Positions 24,632-33,273 of a DNA stretch of 64,000 bases are shown in pieces (position 1 is the first letter of the stretch; each line of letters starts with the position of its first letter). The stretch comes from JANWJE01 sp044326545. Its GTDB lineage: Bacteria; Chlamydiota; Chlamydiia; Chlamydiales; Parachlamydiaceae. Position numbers and translations under genes: made by a program. The DNA lies in assembly GCA_044326545.1 (NCBI GenBank), contig JBIRBM010000001.1, positions 124,001 through 188,000 on the forward strand, given 5' to 3'. The notes beneath the pieces are model-generated. The model did not search any database and was not told where the DNA came from. It worked only from the letters and a program-made list of their open reading frames with translations.

Positions 24632-26713
24632 ATGACTTCTATTCATAAAGTTCTTTTAGAGATTTTTGACTCCCAATCATTCGATCGATTGGAGCCTTAT
24701 AAACAAGCAGAAGTTTGGGAAGGATTGGCTCAAAAAGAGCGTATTCTTCTCGCTCGCTTATTAGTCATGCAAGGAGCTGCACAGTTCGCTGAAGGAAGCC
24801 AGCAGGCTTTAGAGAGCTTTGAAAATGCGAATAAAGTCTCCTCAAACGCTCCTGAAATTCTTTTTCAACAAGGGATTGTTTTGGCTTCAAATCATCAAAA
24901 TATTCGTTGCTTAAATTTAGCCTTAGAAGTTCTTGAACGCGCACTGCAACAAGCCCCCTCTTTTTCAGAAGCCCTTTATCTAAGGGCCAAAGTCTTAGTT
25001 GATATTGGCTTTTTTGAAAACGATGCTTCTTATTTCATACAGGCAGATCAATGTTTTGAACAGGTCTCAAATTTTTGGAGTCAGGATCAGCAAGAGGGGG
25101 AGGTTAAAAATGACTATTTTTGGAAATGGGGATTATGCTTAGCCTCTTTAGGAAGCTTGTCTGGTGAGCCGATAGATTATCATCGAGCGAATGAAAAATT
25201 TCGCAAGGCATTGGAGTGCGGTTGTCGAAATCTAAAGTTTTTGATTGATTTTGGCCGCTGCCTCTTAGATTTAGGTTCTTTGGTTGAAATTCCTCAATAT
25301 TTTTTAGAGGCATCCCGTTTATTTAATCAAGTGATTGATCAGAGTCCAAAACTGTTTGATGGATGGTATTATCGGGCTTGTTCTTTAAAGAGTTTGATCG
25401 ATTTTAAAGGATATAGCCACTTATATGAACAGGCCGATCTTAGCTTTCTTAAGGCTGTGGAAATCAATCCTGATTGTAGCAGCCTTTGGCTAAAATGGGG
25501 GCAGCTTGAAATCACAGCTGGAAAGTTAAAGCACGATGCCCACACACTCGAATTAAGTTTATTGAAATTTGAAAGAGCAAATCAGTTAGACCCTTCTAAT
25601 CCTCAAATTTTAACCAGCTGGGCAGAAAGTGAGTTGTGTCTTGGTGCACAAGAAGAAAGATTAGATCTGATTCAATCAGCAAAACGAAAAATTTTGAATA
25701 GCCTAGAAATGCTACCCGAAGACCCTAGTGCTTGGTACATTTATGGATCTTGCTTAAATGAATTAGGGGGGTATTTTAATGATGAAGAGTGTTATCACCA
25801 AGCGATTGAAAAATTTCGATATGGCCTTTCGTTAACTCGTCATCACCCTCTTTTATGGTATGGGTTGGCGCTGGCCTATTTTGCGTTAGGGGAATTAACT
25901 GAAGATCAAAGGTTGGTTGAAAAATCGGTTCGTTATTGTGCGCGAGTTGTCGAATCCGGAGGAGAAGGGTTTCCTCAGTTTTGGAATGATTGGGGAGTTG
26001 TTCTATTGAAATTAGGGGAAATGACTGAGCAAGCCTCTTACGTTGAAATGTCAATCGAGAAGTTTGAGAAGGCGTTAAAATTACCTCTAGAGAATGTTGA
26101 AGGCGAAGATCTTGATCTAGAATGGGTCTATAATTACAGTTGTGCTTATGATCTTCTTGGTGATCTAAAAGAAGAACCTCACCATTTTGAAAAAGCCATT
26201 CAAATTTTCACTCAAATTTTGCAGCTTGATCCAGATTATATGATGGCTCGTTATAGTTTAGCGATTGCTTTTTCCCATTTAGGGGATGCCATGGATGATG
26301 TTGATTTCTATCAAAAATCTGTTGAGCAGTTTCAGCTTCTAGTGGATCAAGATCCTGAAAATGATATGATTCATCTGGAATATGGGATGGCTTTAACAAG
26401 TCTTGGACTTCTGACTCATGATCTTCACCACCCGGAGCGATCAGAATGCTTATACCGTCAAGCCGAGTCCAGTTTAATGCAGGCGGTTTCTTTGGGGAAT
26501 ACTCAAGCTTATTATCAATTGGCGGGTCTATATTCGATTACCAATCACTATCAGCAGGCAATTTATTACTTAGAGCGAGCGCAATCTTGCGATACTTTAC
26601 CTGGTATTGAAGATCTTATGCATGATGAATGGTTAGAGGGATTGAGGGGAACACCTGCTTTTCGTCAATTCATTCAAGGTCTTTCGACTCGGCAATCGAC
26701 AGATGATAAATAG
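24632..26713 (+). CDS. large tetratricopeptide-repeat protein
   Basis: The 693-residue protein consists almost entirely of degenerate TPR-like helix pairs. A recurring unit of about 50-60 residues reads W-x-x-x-G-x-x-L-x-x-L-G-x-x-x-x-D/E-x-x-x-(Y/F)-x-x-A-x-x-x-F. Examples are LGGYFNDEECYHQAIEKFRY, LGDLKEEPHHFEKAIQIFTQ and LGDAMDDVDFYQKSVEQFQL. Each unit inserts a short acidic loop between the helices, unlike canonical 34-residue TPRs. There is no signal peptide or membrane segment, so it is probably a cytoplasmic scaffold or chaperone. The partner is unknown. No obvious Shine-Dalgarno precedes the ATG. The gene is convergent with the next gene on the other strand. Confidence 0.8.
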   Translation: MTSIHKVLLEIFDSQSFDRLEPYKQAEVWEGLAQKERILLARLLVMQGAAQFAEGSQQALESFENANKVSSNAPEILFQQGIVLASNHQNIRCLNLALEVLERALQQAPSFSEALYLRAKVLVDIGFFENDASYFIQADQCFEQVSNFWSQDQQEGEVKNDYFWKWGLCLASLGSLSGEPIDYHRANEKFRKALECGCRNLKFLIDFGRCLLDLGSLVEIPQYFLEASRLFNQVIDQSPKLFDGWYYRACSLKSLIDFKGYSHLYEQADLSFLKAVEINPDCSSLWLKWGQLEITAGKLKHDAHTLELSLLKFERANQLDPSNPQILTSWAESELCLGAQEERLDLIQSAKRKILNSLEMLPEDPSAWYIYGSCLNELGGYFNDEECYHQAIEKFRYGLSLTRHHPLLWYGLALAYFALGELTEDQRLVEKSVRYCARVVESGGEGFPQFWNDWGVVLLKLGEMTEQASYVEMSIEKFEKALKLPLENVEGEDLDLEWVYNYSCAYDLLGDLKEEPHHFEKAIQIFTQILQLDPDYMMARYSLAIAFSHLGDAMDDVDFYQKSVEQFQLLVDQDPENDMIHLEYGMALTSLGLLTHDLHHPERSECLYRQAESSLMQAVSLGNTQAYYQLAGLYSITNHYQQAIYYLERAQSCDTLPGIEDLMHDEWLEGLRGTPAFRQFIQGLSTRQSTDDK

Positions 26714-26798
26714 CTTGAAAACAGATTTTCATTCATCTTTTTATTGTATGGTCAATCATCTGTTGCAGAATGTGGAGGGAGTATAGAACCGATTCAAT

Positions 26799-26958
26799 AG
26801 ACTTCTTCGGAAACTTCATTTACTTGCTAAAACCGCCATTTTTGGCATTTTTTTGTAAAATTTTTCGACCGTATGCACGCATACGCTCTCAAAATTTTCA
26901 AAACAATCTGCTCAAAAAGAGCAATTTTTTCAAGCAAAGCAAGTTTCCGAAGAGGTCT
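26799..26958 (-). mobile_element. 160-bp miniature inverted-repeat element with AAT target duplication
   Basis: The ends AGACTTCTTCGGAAACTT and (reverse complement) AGACCTCTTCGGAAACTT are 18-bp terminal inverted repeats with one mismatch. AAT flanks the element on both sides (26796-26798 and 26959-26961). The interior is close to the reverse complement of the element at 48534-48694, so the two copies are in opposite orientation; relative to that copy this one is on the minus strand. The interior is itself imperfectly palindromic around CGTATGCACGCATACG. It has no credible coding capacity. Confidence 0.88.
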
Positions 26959-27059
26959 AATATAACAAGCGAAAAAATAGTGTGCTGTCACTCTAAATGC
27001 TCTTGTTTTATACTGGATATAGATCAAGCCTATCAAGTCGTTGCATTTCTAACGAATTT

Positions 27060-27920
27060 TTATAAGGTGTTTATAGGAAATATCAAGATTGCATCAGATA
27101 CAGCTTCAACTTGTTTTCCACATTCTTGAATTTTTCCGCATGGTTGATTGATCACAACGCCATCAATAACCATTGTTGATGAGCCGCCTCCATCTAGATT
27201 GAGTGCTTCGACGCAGCCAAGCTCAACCATCAATTCAGCCAATTCTTTCATTGTCATTCCACCGAGAAAGCCGTAAAAACGACCATCAACGACGACAAAT
27301 ATCCATTCACCACTATCTCTTATACCCACCGCTGTTCTCGGATGCTTCTTAACAAGAAATGACTCGAGAGTTTGCTCAGAGCTATAATCTTGAATTATAT
27401 TTCCTTTACTCACTAATACAGGTGTTCCGCCAACAATATGTTCGAGATGTTTCCACTCCTCAGGAGTTGTGTTAGGAGGTATAGACATTGGAATCACTTC
27501 TATCTCATTTTCATTAGGACAATCATTGAGTGGATAATTTGTTAATATTCTATCAATTAAAACGTGATGATGATTGATTGACCATCCTATAGCCCCTCTT
27601 GGTTTGATCGGTGTTCCGTACCAATCATGATTTATTTTTAGAATTCCGGCAGGGCTTCCATTTGGTTTCCAAAATCCTCCATTAATCGCAGCTACTGCTC
27701 CATAATGTTTTGCAAGAGTCATTACAGTTTCTCTGTCAATATCATTTCCAGAAGCTTTGACAGGCATAATAATATTTTCATTGGGATCAACTGTGAGAAC
27801 ATGAACCGATGTAAAACATCCGCTAGAAAAATATTCATAGGAAATTCCATTCACATCCAATCGAATACAAGCAATCAATAAAAAAATAATGGATGTTTTA
27901 GACATCCTGTATTTAAACAT
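27060..27920 (-). CDS. secreted phosphodiester glycosidase (NAGPA)-domain protein
   Basis: The 286-residue protein has an N-terminal signal peptide (SIIFLLIACIRLDVNG). It then shows the features of the NAGPA/DUF2233 family: AAINGGFWKPNGSPAG, HPRTAVGI, VVDGRFYGFLGGMTMKELAE and EALNLDGGGSSTMVIDG. Relatives hydrolyse phosphodiester-linked sugars or act in exopolysaccharide metabolism. The substrate here is unknown. The start at 27920 is chosen because GAGGCGG lies directly upstream; an ATG nine codons earlier (27947) has none. It is probably periplasmic or surface-exposed. It is convergent with the TPR gene and followed by the miniature element. Confidence 0.82.
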   Translation of the reverse strand: MFKYRMSKTSIIFLLIACIRLDVNGISYEYFSSGCFTSVHVLTVDPNENIIMPVKASGNDIDRETVMTLAKHYGAVAAINGGFWKPNGSPAGILKINHDWYGTPIKPRGAIGWSINHHHVLIDRILTNYPLNDCPNENEIEVIPMSIPPNTTPEEWKHLEHIVGGTPVLVSKGNIIQDYSSEQTLESFLVKKHPRTAVGIRDSGEWIFVVVDGRFYGFLGGMTMKELAELMVELGCVEALNLDGGGSSTMVIDGVVINQPCGKIQECGKQVEAVSDAILIFPINTL

Positions 27921-28015
27921 AGACCGCCTCAAAAAAAAATTAAGCATAATAGGTATTCGGTATAAGATAAGAAGCTTATCCTAGTTAAGCGACGATTTCA
28001 AGAAATCCATGTCAT

Positions 28016-28313
28016 ATGAGAGTAAGCCCTAATCCGACATCAAAACATGAACTAAAATCGGAGCAGGCGAAAGAGATTTGGATGACGATTCAATCTAATC
28101 GCAGGAATTCACAATTGCGAGTTGATGAATGACGATCGAGATCAAAAGACCAGAAAAACGGGTCCTATTAGATCATGAGAAATTGACTGTATATCACAAG
28201 GAGGAATAAAATTTGTGATTATGAACCAAGGTTGTTTTCAAATCGGGAATGGCTGGATTGAAGGTGATTTTCAGCTGGACTTCAGTCACATCTCTTTCGT
28301 CGTATTCATCTAA
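28016..28313 (+). other. three tiny consecutive ORFs in the 485-nt gap before typA
   Basis: ORF a is 28016-28132 (38 codons, starts MRVSPNPTSKHELK, ends RVDE). ORF b is 28129-28209 (26 codons, MTIEIKRPEKRVLLDHEK), overlapping ORF a by ATGA. ORF c starts at GTG 28215 or ATG 28221 and ends at 28313 (MNQGCFQIGNGWIEG), with a perfect AAGGAGG at 28198-28204 inside the end of ORF b. A 12-bp inverted repeat, CACATCTCTTTC / GAAAGAGATGTG (28287-28298 and 28320-28331), overlaps its end. They may be real small genes, remnants of one frameshifted gene, or chance. Confidence 0.25.
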
Positions 28314-28432
28314 TAGAATGAAAGAGATGTGAATCAAGACTAACTAAGAATCACTGCAATCGAGGTCATTGCCGATTTGAAAAGAGGTTTTTACAATTGA
28401 ACCAAATAACACTCCGGCTCGTTCGCGTTGAG

Positions 28433-30250
28433 TTATGCTTTGCCTCCAGCTCTCTTGCGCTCGTTTTCTGTGAGGTAGCGCTTACGCATTCGAATGGAAT
28501 CTGGAGTCACTTCAATTAATTCATCATCTTGGATGTAATCAATGGCTTGTTCAAGTGTAAAACGGCGTGGCGGGGTCAGGATGATATTTTCATCACTTCC
28601 TGAGGCTCGAACGTTTGTGAGTTGTTTTCCTTTTGTCACATTGATGATTAAATCGTTGTCACGGCTATTTTCTCCAACAATCATCCCTTCATAGACTTCA
28701 TCTCCTGGAGAAACGAATAAGACGCCGCGATCTTGCAGGTTAAAGCAGGCGTAGCCGTTTGTTTTGCCTGGGCCAATCGAAATGAGAACTCCTTTCGTAC
28801 GACCCGGAATCGTCCCTTTCCAAGGGGCAAATTGCTCGAAAACAGAGGTCAAAATGCCTAGTCCACGAGTCGCTGTCAAGAATTCATTGCGATATCCCAT
28901 CAATCCTCGTGTTGGAATGAGAAAGTCGATAGAGGTGATCCCATGCTCATCGGTGTCGAGTAGCTGCATCTCTCCACGACGGCGTGAAAGCTCTTCGATA
29001 ATTGAACCTGAATATTCTTGAGGGACTTCAATATGGACTCTCTCGATAGGTTCGAGCTTAACTCCTCCTTCTTCTTTAATGATAACCCGAGGAGTTGAAA
29101 CGCTGAATTCATACTGCTCGCGACGCATTGCTTCAATCAAAACCGCCAAGTGCAATTCTCCTCGGCCTGAAACAGTGATTTTATCTTGATCCGCTTGGTC
29201 GTCAATTCGCAAAGAGATATTGGCTCGTTTTTCCTTTTCAAGACGCTCTCGAATTTTGTTCATCGTGACGTGTTTGCCGCTTTTTCCTACAAAAGGACTA
29301 TTATTCACTGTGATGTCAATGGAGACTGTTGGTTCGTCTAACTTAATTCGGGGGAGGTGAACGATTTTCTTAGGGTCGCAAATCGTGTCTCCAATCGTCA
29401 CTTCAGGAATCCCTGACAAAATCACAATATCGCCCACGCCAGCTTCTTCCATCTCGACTTTTTCTAGTCCCAAATGCCCCTCAATACGATTGATGGTCGC
29501 TCTGATTTCTTTTCCTGTCTCATCAATATGGATGACTGATTGCCCTTTTTTGATTGTCCCTTCCATGATTCGTCCGCATGCTTGCCGTCCTACGTAGTCA
29601 TCATATGCAATTGTTGAAACATGCATGAGGAAAGGATTCTCAAGGCTTCCTTTTGGGGCATGAACAGCATAGGTAATTAATTCAAAAAGGGGCCGCATAT
29701 CTTTGCGTATATCATCAGGGTGGTGAAGGGCAAACCCCGAAAGGCCCGAGGCATAACAGTAGCGGAAATCTAATTGATCATCAGTGGCTCCAAGCTCAGA
29801 AAATAAATCGAACGTAAGATCTAATACACGATCTGGATTTGCATGAGGACGGTCAATCTTATTGAGCACCACGATCGGTTTTAGTCCCATTTTCAATGAT
29901 TTTGAAAGAACAAAACGCGTTTGAGGCATTGGCCCTTCTTGGGCGTCGACTAACAGAAGAACAGAATCAACCATTCCTAAAATCCGTTCCACTTCGCCTG
30001 AAAAATCAGCATGCCCCGGAGTGTCAATGATGTTGATTTTAAAATCATCAAAGTAGACAGAGGTGTGTTTAGCAAAAATGGTGATCCCGCGCTCTTGCTC
30101 CTGATCGTAAGAGTCCATCATCCGTTCCCGAGTCTGTTGATTATCTCGGAAAAGATTTGACTGCTTTAAAAGGGCGTCGAGGAGGGTTGTTTTTCCATGA
30201 TCGATGTGGGCAATAATGGCAATGTTTCTAATTTTATCTGGAGAATACAT
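28433..30250 (-). CDS. typA: ribosome-associated GTPase TypA/BipA
   Basis: TypA is a translational GTPase of the EF-G type, involved in ribosome assembly and stress adaptation. The 605-residue protein has G1 AHIDHGKTT (about residues 14-22), the switch segment QERGITIFAKHT, G3 DTPGHADF and G4 NKIDRP. The family C-terminal domain with RGLMGYRNEFLTATRG and ISIGPGKTNGYACFNLQDRG is also present. Start MYSPDKIRNIAIIAHIDHG agrees with homologues. It stands alone on the minus strand, divergent from mgtE. Confidence 0.97.
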   Translation of the reverse strand: MYSPDKIRNIAIIAHIDHGKTTLLDALLKQSNLFRDNQQTRERMMDSYDQEQERGITIFAKHTSVYFDDFKINIIDTPGHADFSGEVERILGMVDSVLLLVDAQEGPMPQTRFVLSKSLKMGLKPIVVLNKIDRPHANPDRVLDLTFDLFSELGATDDQLDFRYCYASGLSGFALHHPDDIRKDMRPLFELITYAVHAPKGSLENPFLMHVSTIAYDDYVGRQACGRIMEGTIKKGQSVIHIDETGKEIRATINRIEGHLGLEKVEMEEAGVGDIVILSGIPEVTIGDTICDPKKIVHLPRIKLDEPTVSIDITVNNSPFVGKSGKHVTMNKIRERLEKEKRANISLRIDDQADQDKITVSGRGELHLAVLIEAMRREQYEFSVSTPRVIIKEEGGVKLEPIERVHIEVPQEYSGSIIEELSRRRGEMQLLDTDEHGITSIDFLIPTRGLMGYRNEFLTATRGLGILTSVFEQFAPWKGTIPGRTKGVLISIGPGKTNGYACFNLQDRGVLFVSPGDEVYEGMIVGENSRDNDLIINVTKGKQLTNVRASGSDENIILTPPRRFTLEQAIDYIQDDELIEVTPDSIRMRKRYLTENERKRAGGKA

Positions 30251-30396
30251 GGGGTAGATCTTCTGTTAAATTTTAAGGTTAAAATTATTGAGTGAATAAC
30301 AAAATAATAAACAGAAGTTTTATAAAAATCAAGCAATAAAAGGGGAAAGCGAATCAACCTTTTTCGTTAAAATTTTAGTGAAACAGGCGAGTTAAT

Positions 30397-30452
30397 CACT
30401 CACGTTTGGCTTCAGGGCAAATCGCACTAACGGTGCGTAAGGAGAGGGAGTC
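30397..30452 (+). repeat. dispersed intergenic repeat, copy 2 (degenerate)
   Basis: ATCGCACTAACGGTGCGTAA at 30421-30440 matches the consensus right half, followed by GGAGAGGGAGT instead of GGTGAGT. A weak partner, CACTCACG, lies at 30397-30404. It lies between the divergent typA and mgtE. Confidence 0.5.
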
Positions 30453-30540
30453 AATGCGAAATTTTTGATTGAATAATAGGGTTTAAATTGTTAACCTCCT
30501 CGCAGAATGTTTCTAACAGGTTCTTAATTAAGGATTCGAT

Positions 30541-32007
30541 GTGGAATTAGAAAAAACGGAAGAGAGTGAACATCTGGATGAAGGGATCGTTTCCGGAAAT
30601 CTTATGGACTCAAAAACGAGCCAGCTTGATGATGTTTTAAATATGAAGCTCGAAGATGCCTTCCACAAGCCCACATCTCAATTCATGCTCCATGATGTTG
30701 CAAAAATAGCGAGCGAGCACGACCCCATTGACCTCGCTTATGCCGTGACTCGACTTCCGCCTCACTCACGTGTTGTGGTGTATGAAAATCTTCCTGATTT
30801 GAATGCCAAGATTATTTTTATGGCAAATACGGGGAGTAATACCCGTTCTGCTATTTTCCCTCAAATTGATGACCGTGAGATTAAAGCGCTCCTTGAGCAG
30901 ATGCCGCCGGACGAAGCTGCTTGGCTTTTAGACGATATGTCCGACCGTCGATTGAAGCGTGTCCTTGAGATTTTAGAGCCTAAGAAAGCAGCCAGAATTC
31001 GAGAGCTATATAAGCATGATCGCCATAGCGCCGGTCGTTTAATGACAAATGAATTTTTTGCTTTTCATATGAATACGGCAATTGGGGAAGTTGCCGCTAT
31101 TATTCGAGATAATCCTGGAATTGACCTAACCCGCCGTATTTTTGTGTTGAATGATTCTAACGAATTGGTCGGGTTTGTTCCCGGAAGAAATTTAATTATT
31201 AATCCTCCCTATATTCCGATTAAACAGGTGATGCGCCCGATTTTACATAAAATTCAAGCAGATACCTCTCGCGATGAAGTTGTTGATTTGGTTGAGCGTT
31301 ATAAAATCCCAGCTTTACCTGTTGTTGATGAGCAAGATCTCCTTATTGGAGTGATTACCTATGAAAGAGTCGTGGAGGCAATGGAGGATATTGCAGATGA
31401 AACAATTGCGAGTTTTGCAGGAACAGCTGAAGATTTAAGTGAGCACGAGCCAATTTTTAAGCGTTTTTTATGGCGTGCTCCTTGGCTGATTGTCACCCTT
31501 TGCGCGGGGCTTGTCACAGCTGCTGTTTTGTCTCACTTTAAAGATCGAGGCTGGTTTACTTTCGTTGCATTATTTGTCCCTCTTATTGCCGGAATGTCAG
31601 GGAATGTCGGGATTCAGTGTAGTACCATTTTGGTGAGGGGGATGTCAACCGGAGAGCTATCTTATGGTTCCCGTCGAAAAGCTGTGATCAGTGAGTTAAG
31701 CATTGGAGTCCTCATTGGGATTGTGTTCGGGCTTCTGTGCGGCGCTTTTGTCTATGCACTTAATCGATTAGAGATCCACTATCTGGGGTCAGATCCTCTG
31801 ATTTTAGGGGTCATTGTGAGTTGTGGATTACTTGGCGCCTGTTTAATGGCGACTTTATTAGGGACATTGTCCCCCTTCTTTTTTGCCCGTTTCCGGATAG
31901 ATCCGGCGGTTGCTTCAGGTCCTATCGTCACCGCCTTCAATGACGTGTTGTCCACTTTGATGTATATCTTAATCGCAAAAGTGATTAGCTCATTTTTTCT
32001 CAGCTAG
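30541..32007 (+). CDS. mgtE: MgtE-family magnesium transporter
   Basis: MgtE is a homodimeric Mg2+ channel gated by cytosolic magnesium. The 488-residue protein has the three expected parts. The N-domain is a helical superhelix with EQMPPDEAAWLLDDM. The paired CBS domains occupy about residues 170-290. The C-terminal part has five transmembrane helices with FVPLIAGMSGNVGIQ (pore motif with Gly-Asn-x-Gly) and an ending VASGPIVTAFNDVLSTLMYI that includes the pore Asp. It starts at a GTG with AAGGA about six bases upstream. The dispersed repeat occurs both before and after the gene. Confidence 0.95.
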   Translation: MELEKTEESEHLDEGIVSGNLMDSKTSQLDDVLNMKLEDAFHKPTSQFMLHDVAKIASEHDPIDLAYAVTRLPPHSRVVVYENLPDLNAKIIFMANTGSNTRSAIFPQIDDREIKALLEQMPPDEAAWLLDDMSDRRLKRVLEILEPKKAARIRELYKHDRHSAGRLMTNEFFAFHMNTAIGEVAAIIRDNPGIDLTRRIFVLNDSNELVGFVPGRNLIINPPYIPIKQVMRPILHKIQADTSRDEVVDLVERYKIPALPVVDEQDLLIGVITYERVVEAMEDIADETIASFAGTAEDLSEHEPIFKRFLWRAPWLIVTLCAGLVTAAVLSHFKDRGWFTFVALFVPLIAGMSGNVGIQCSTILVRGMSTGELSYGSRRKAVISELSIGVLIGIVFGLLCGAFVYALNRLEIHYLGSDPLILGVIVSCGLLGACLMATLLGTLSPFFFARFRIDPAVASGPIVTAFNDVLSTLMYILIAKVISSFFLS

Positions 32008-32051
32008 AGTTTTTTTACTTGTTGAAAGAGCTCTCATCTGTAATCGATAAC

Positions 32052-32095
32052 TCTCACTTTACGCACAAATCGCGCTCCCGGTGCGTAAGGTGAGG
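32052..32095 (+). repeat. dispersed intergenic repeat, copy 3 (palindromic)
   Basis: CTCACTTTACGCAC and GTGCGTAAGGTGAG form a 14-bp inverted repeat with one mismatch across ACAAATCGCGCTCCCG-type sequence. It lies between convergent mgtE and the gene on the minus strand at 32119, so it could act as a transcription terminator, although no T-tract follows. Confidence 0.65.
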
Positions 32096-32118
32096 TAATG
32101 TGTATCATTCCTGATCCT

Positions 32119-32922
32119 CTACTTGACTTGATCAACGGATCCTTTATGAATTTTATCTCGATGATCATTAAGTTCATGTTGTCTGCGAGAACATGTTTGA
32201 GATCTTGTATTTCTTGAGGTACCCAATGTTACATCGGATTGAGTAAAAGAGGGGACTTGTCTCATTGTTTCAGCGCTCGTTCTTGATCCCGGGCGTTGTC
32301 TAGCGGGAGTTTCCCTTCTGATTGTTGAATCTCTCTCACGTCTTTCAGTGTATCTTGAAGCTGTCGATGCCCTTGCGTTTTCAACGGGTTTAGTGGGATT
32401 GAATGTTGAGGTCATCTGAGTGGTTCTGCTGAGTCTCAATCTATCGGATCTATCGCGCGGGACGGTGTAGGTGAAAGGTTCTTTTTCTAGTTTTAAATCA
32501 CAGTAGTCTCTCTCTAAAAGAGAGCAAAAGCTCGCCTGATGTGGATCAATCACAAAAGAAATCTGATCGATGTTTTGCTTTTGTGCAAAATTGAAAAATT
32601 TAATCACGAGTGCTTGAATAACATCTGTTTTTAAATGATTTGAGGCGTTAATGAATTTTAGTTCAGAAATCGTCAAATCCTTATCGTTTTGTTTTTGTTC
32701 CCAAATGATGATTCCTGCCGGCATTTCCCTGATTAGCACAATTTCATAGCGCGATTTATTTTGATTGATTTTGTCTTGAATAGAGCTCTCTCCCTCTTCA
32801 ATGGCATGTTTTACTGCTTCTTGGAAAAGTCGAACTAATGAATCAAAATGATCTGGGTGCTTCTCTAGATTTTTGAATTCTATGGATGAAGTCTGGATGA
32901 TAGATTGTACTTGATATGTCAT
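32119..32922 (-). CDS. GNAT-like domain protein with basic disordered tail
   Basis: The 267-residue protein has an N-terminal half (about residues 20-150) whose strand-helix pattern resembles an N-acetyltransferase: RYEIVLIREMPAGIIIWEQ, LTISELKFI, a long helix around VIQALVIKFFNFAQKQN, then ISFVIDPHQASFCSLLERDY. The usual acetyl-CoA loop R/Q-x-x-G-x-G/A is not evident; HLKTDV is in its place, so activity is doubtful. Residues 155-267 are low-complexity, rich in Arg, Ser and Thr. That plan (folded domain plus basic disordered tail) fits a secreted effector, but this is inference. It is the first gene left of a 350-nt divergent AT-rich intergenic region. Confidence 0.6.
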   Translation of the reverse strand: MTYQVQSIIQTSSIEFKNLEKHPDHFDSLVRLFQEAVKHAIEEGESSIQDKINQNKSRYEIVLIREMPAGIIIWEQKQNDKDLTISELKFINASNHLKTDVIQALVIKFFNFAQKQNIDQISFVIDPHQASFCSLLERDYCDLKLEKEPFTYTVPRDRSDRLRLSRTTQMTSTFNPTKPVENARASTASRYTERRERDSTIRRETPARQRPGSRTSAETMRQVPSFTQSDVTLGTSRNTRSQTCSRRQHELNDHRDKIHKGSVDQVK

Positions 32923-33232
32923 TATTATAATTTCCTGGAGTTTGTTTTTCTTGAAATTAAATTAAAAAATAGCATGTTTAAATTCATAAAAAAAATTTTA
33001 AAAAATAAAGGGTCGTTAAATCGCGTATTATGTATGAATTAATATTTATATAAAAGAGAAAAATATTTTGTCTCAGAATTTAGTGATACGTTTAGTGAAA
33101 AACAATTGAATTTTCAATCTCGTTGATTGATTTAAGTCATCTATTGATGCCTAAATGAATAATAAACACTTTTCATATTGATAAAAAATAAATTAGCATT
33201 GATTTAGTTTTACTATAAACTATTTTTTTTGT

Positions 33233-33238
33233 TATAAT
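33233..33238 (+). promoter_or_regulatory. putative -10 element of the TPR-protein gene
   Basis: A perfect TATAAT lies 36 bases before the ATG at 33274 in a very AT-rich region. No clean -35 is visible at 17 bp. Transcription would start around 33245, which argues for the downstream ATG because the upstream ATG (33247) would be leaderless. Confidence 0.4.
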
Positions 33239-33273
33239 TATTCTAGATGACTCGTTTTTATACTGGGGGTCTT

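Noticed and set aside
26770..27129. 119-codon open frame on the plus strand
   Set aside because: It runs across the miniature element and antisense into the glycosidase-like gene. Its protein has no family features, so the frame is a by-product of the element.
28287..28331. 12-bp inverted repeat as a terminator
   Set aside because: No T-tract follows on either strand and the loop is 21 nt, so I list it only with the small ORFs.
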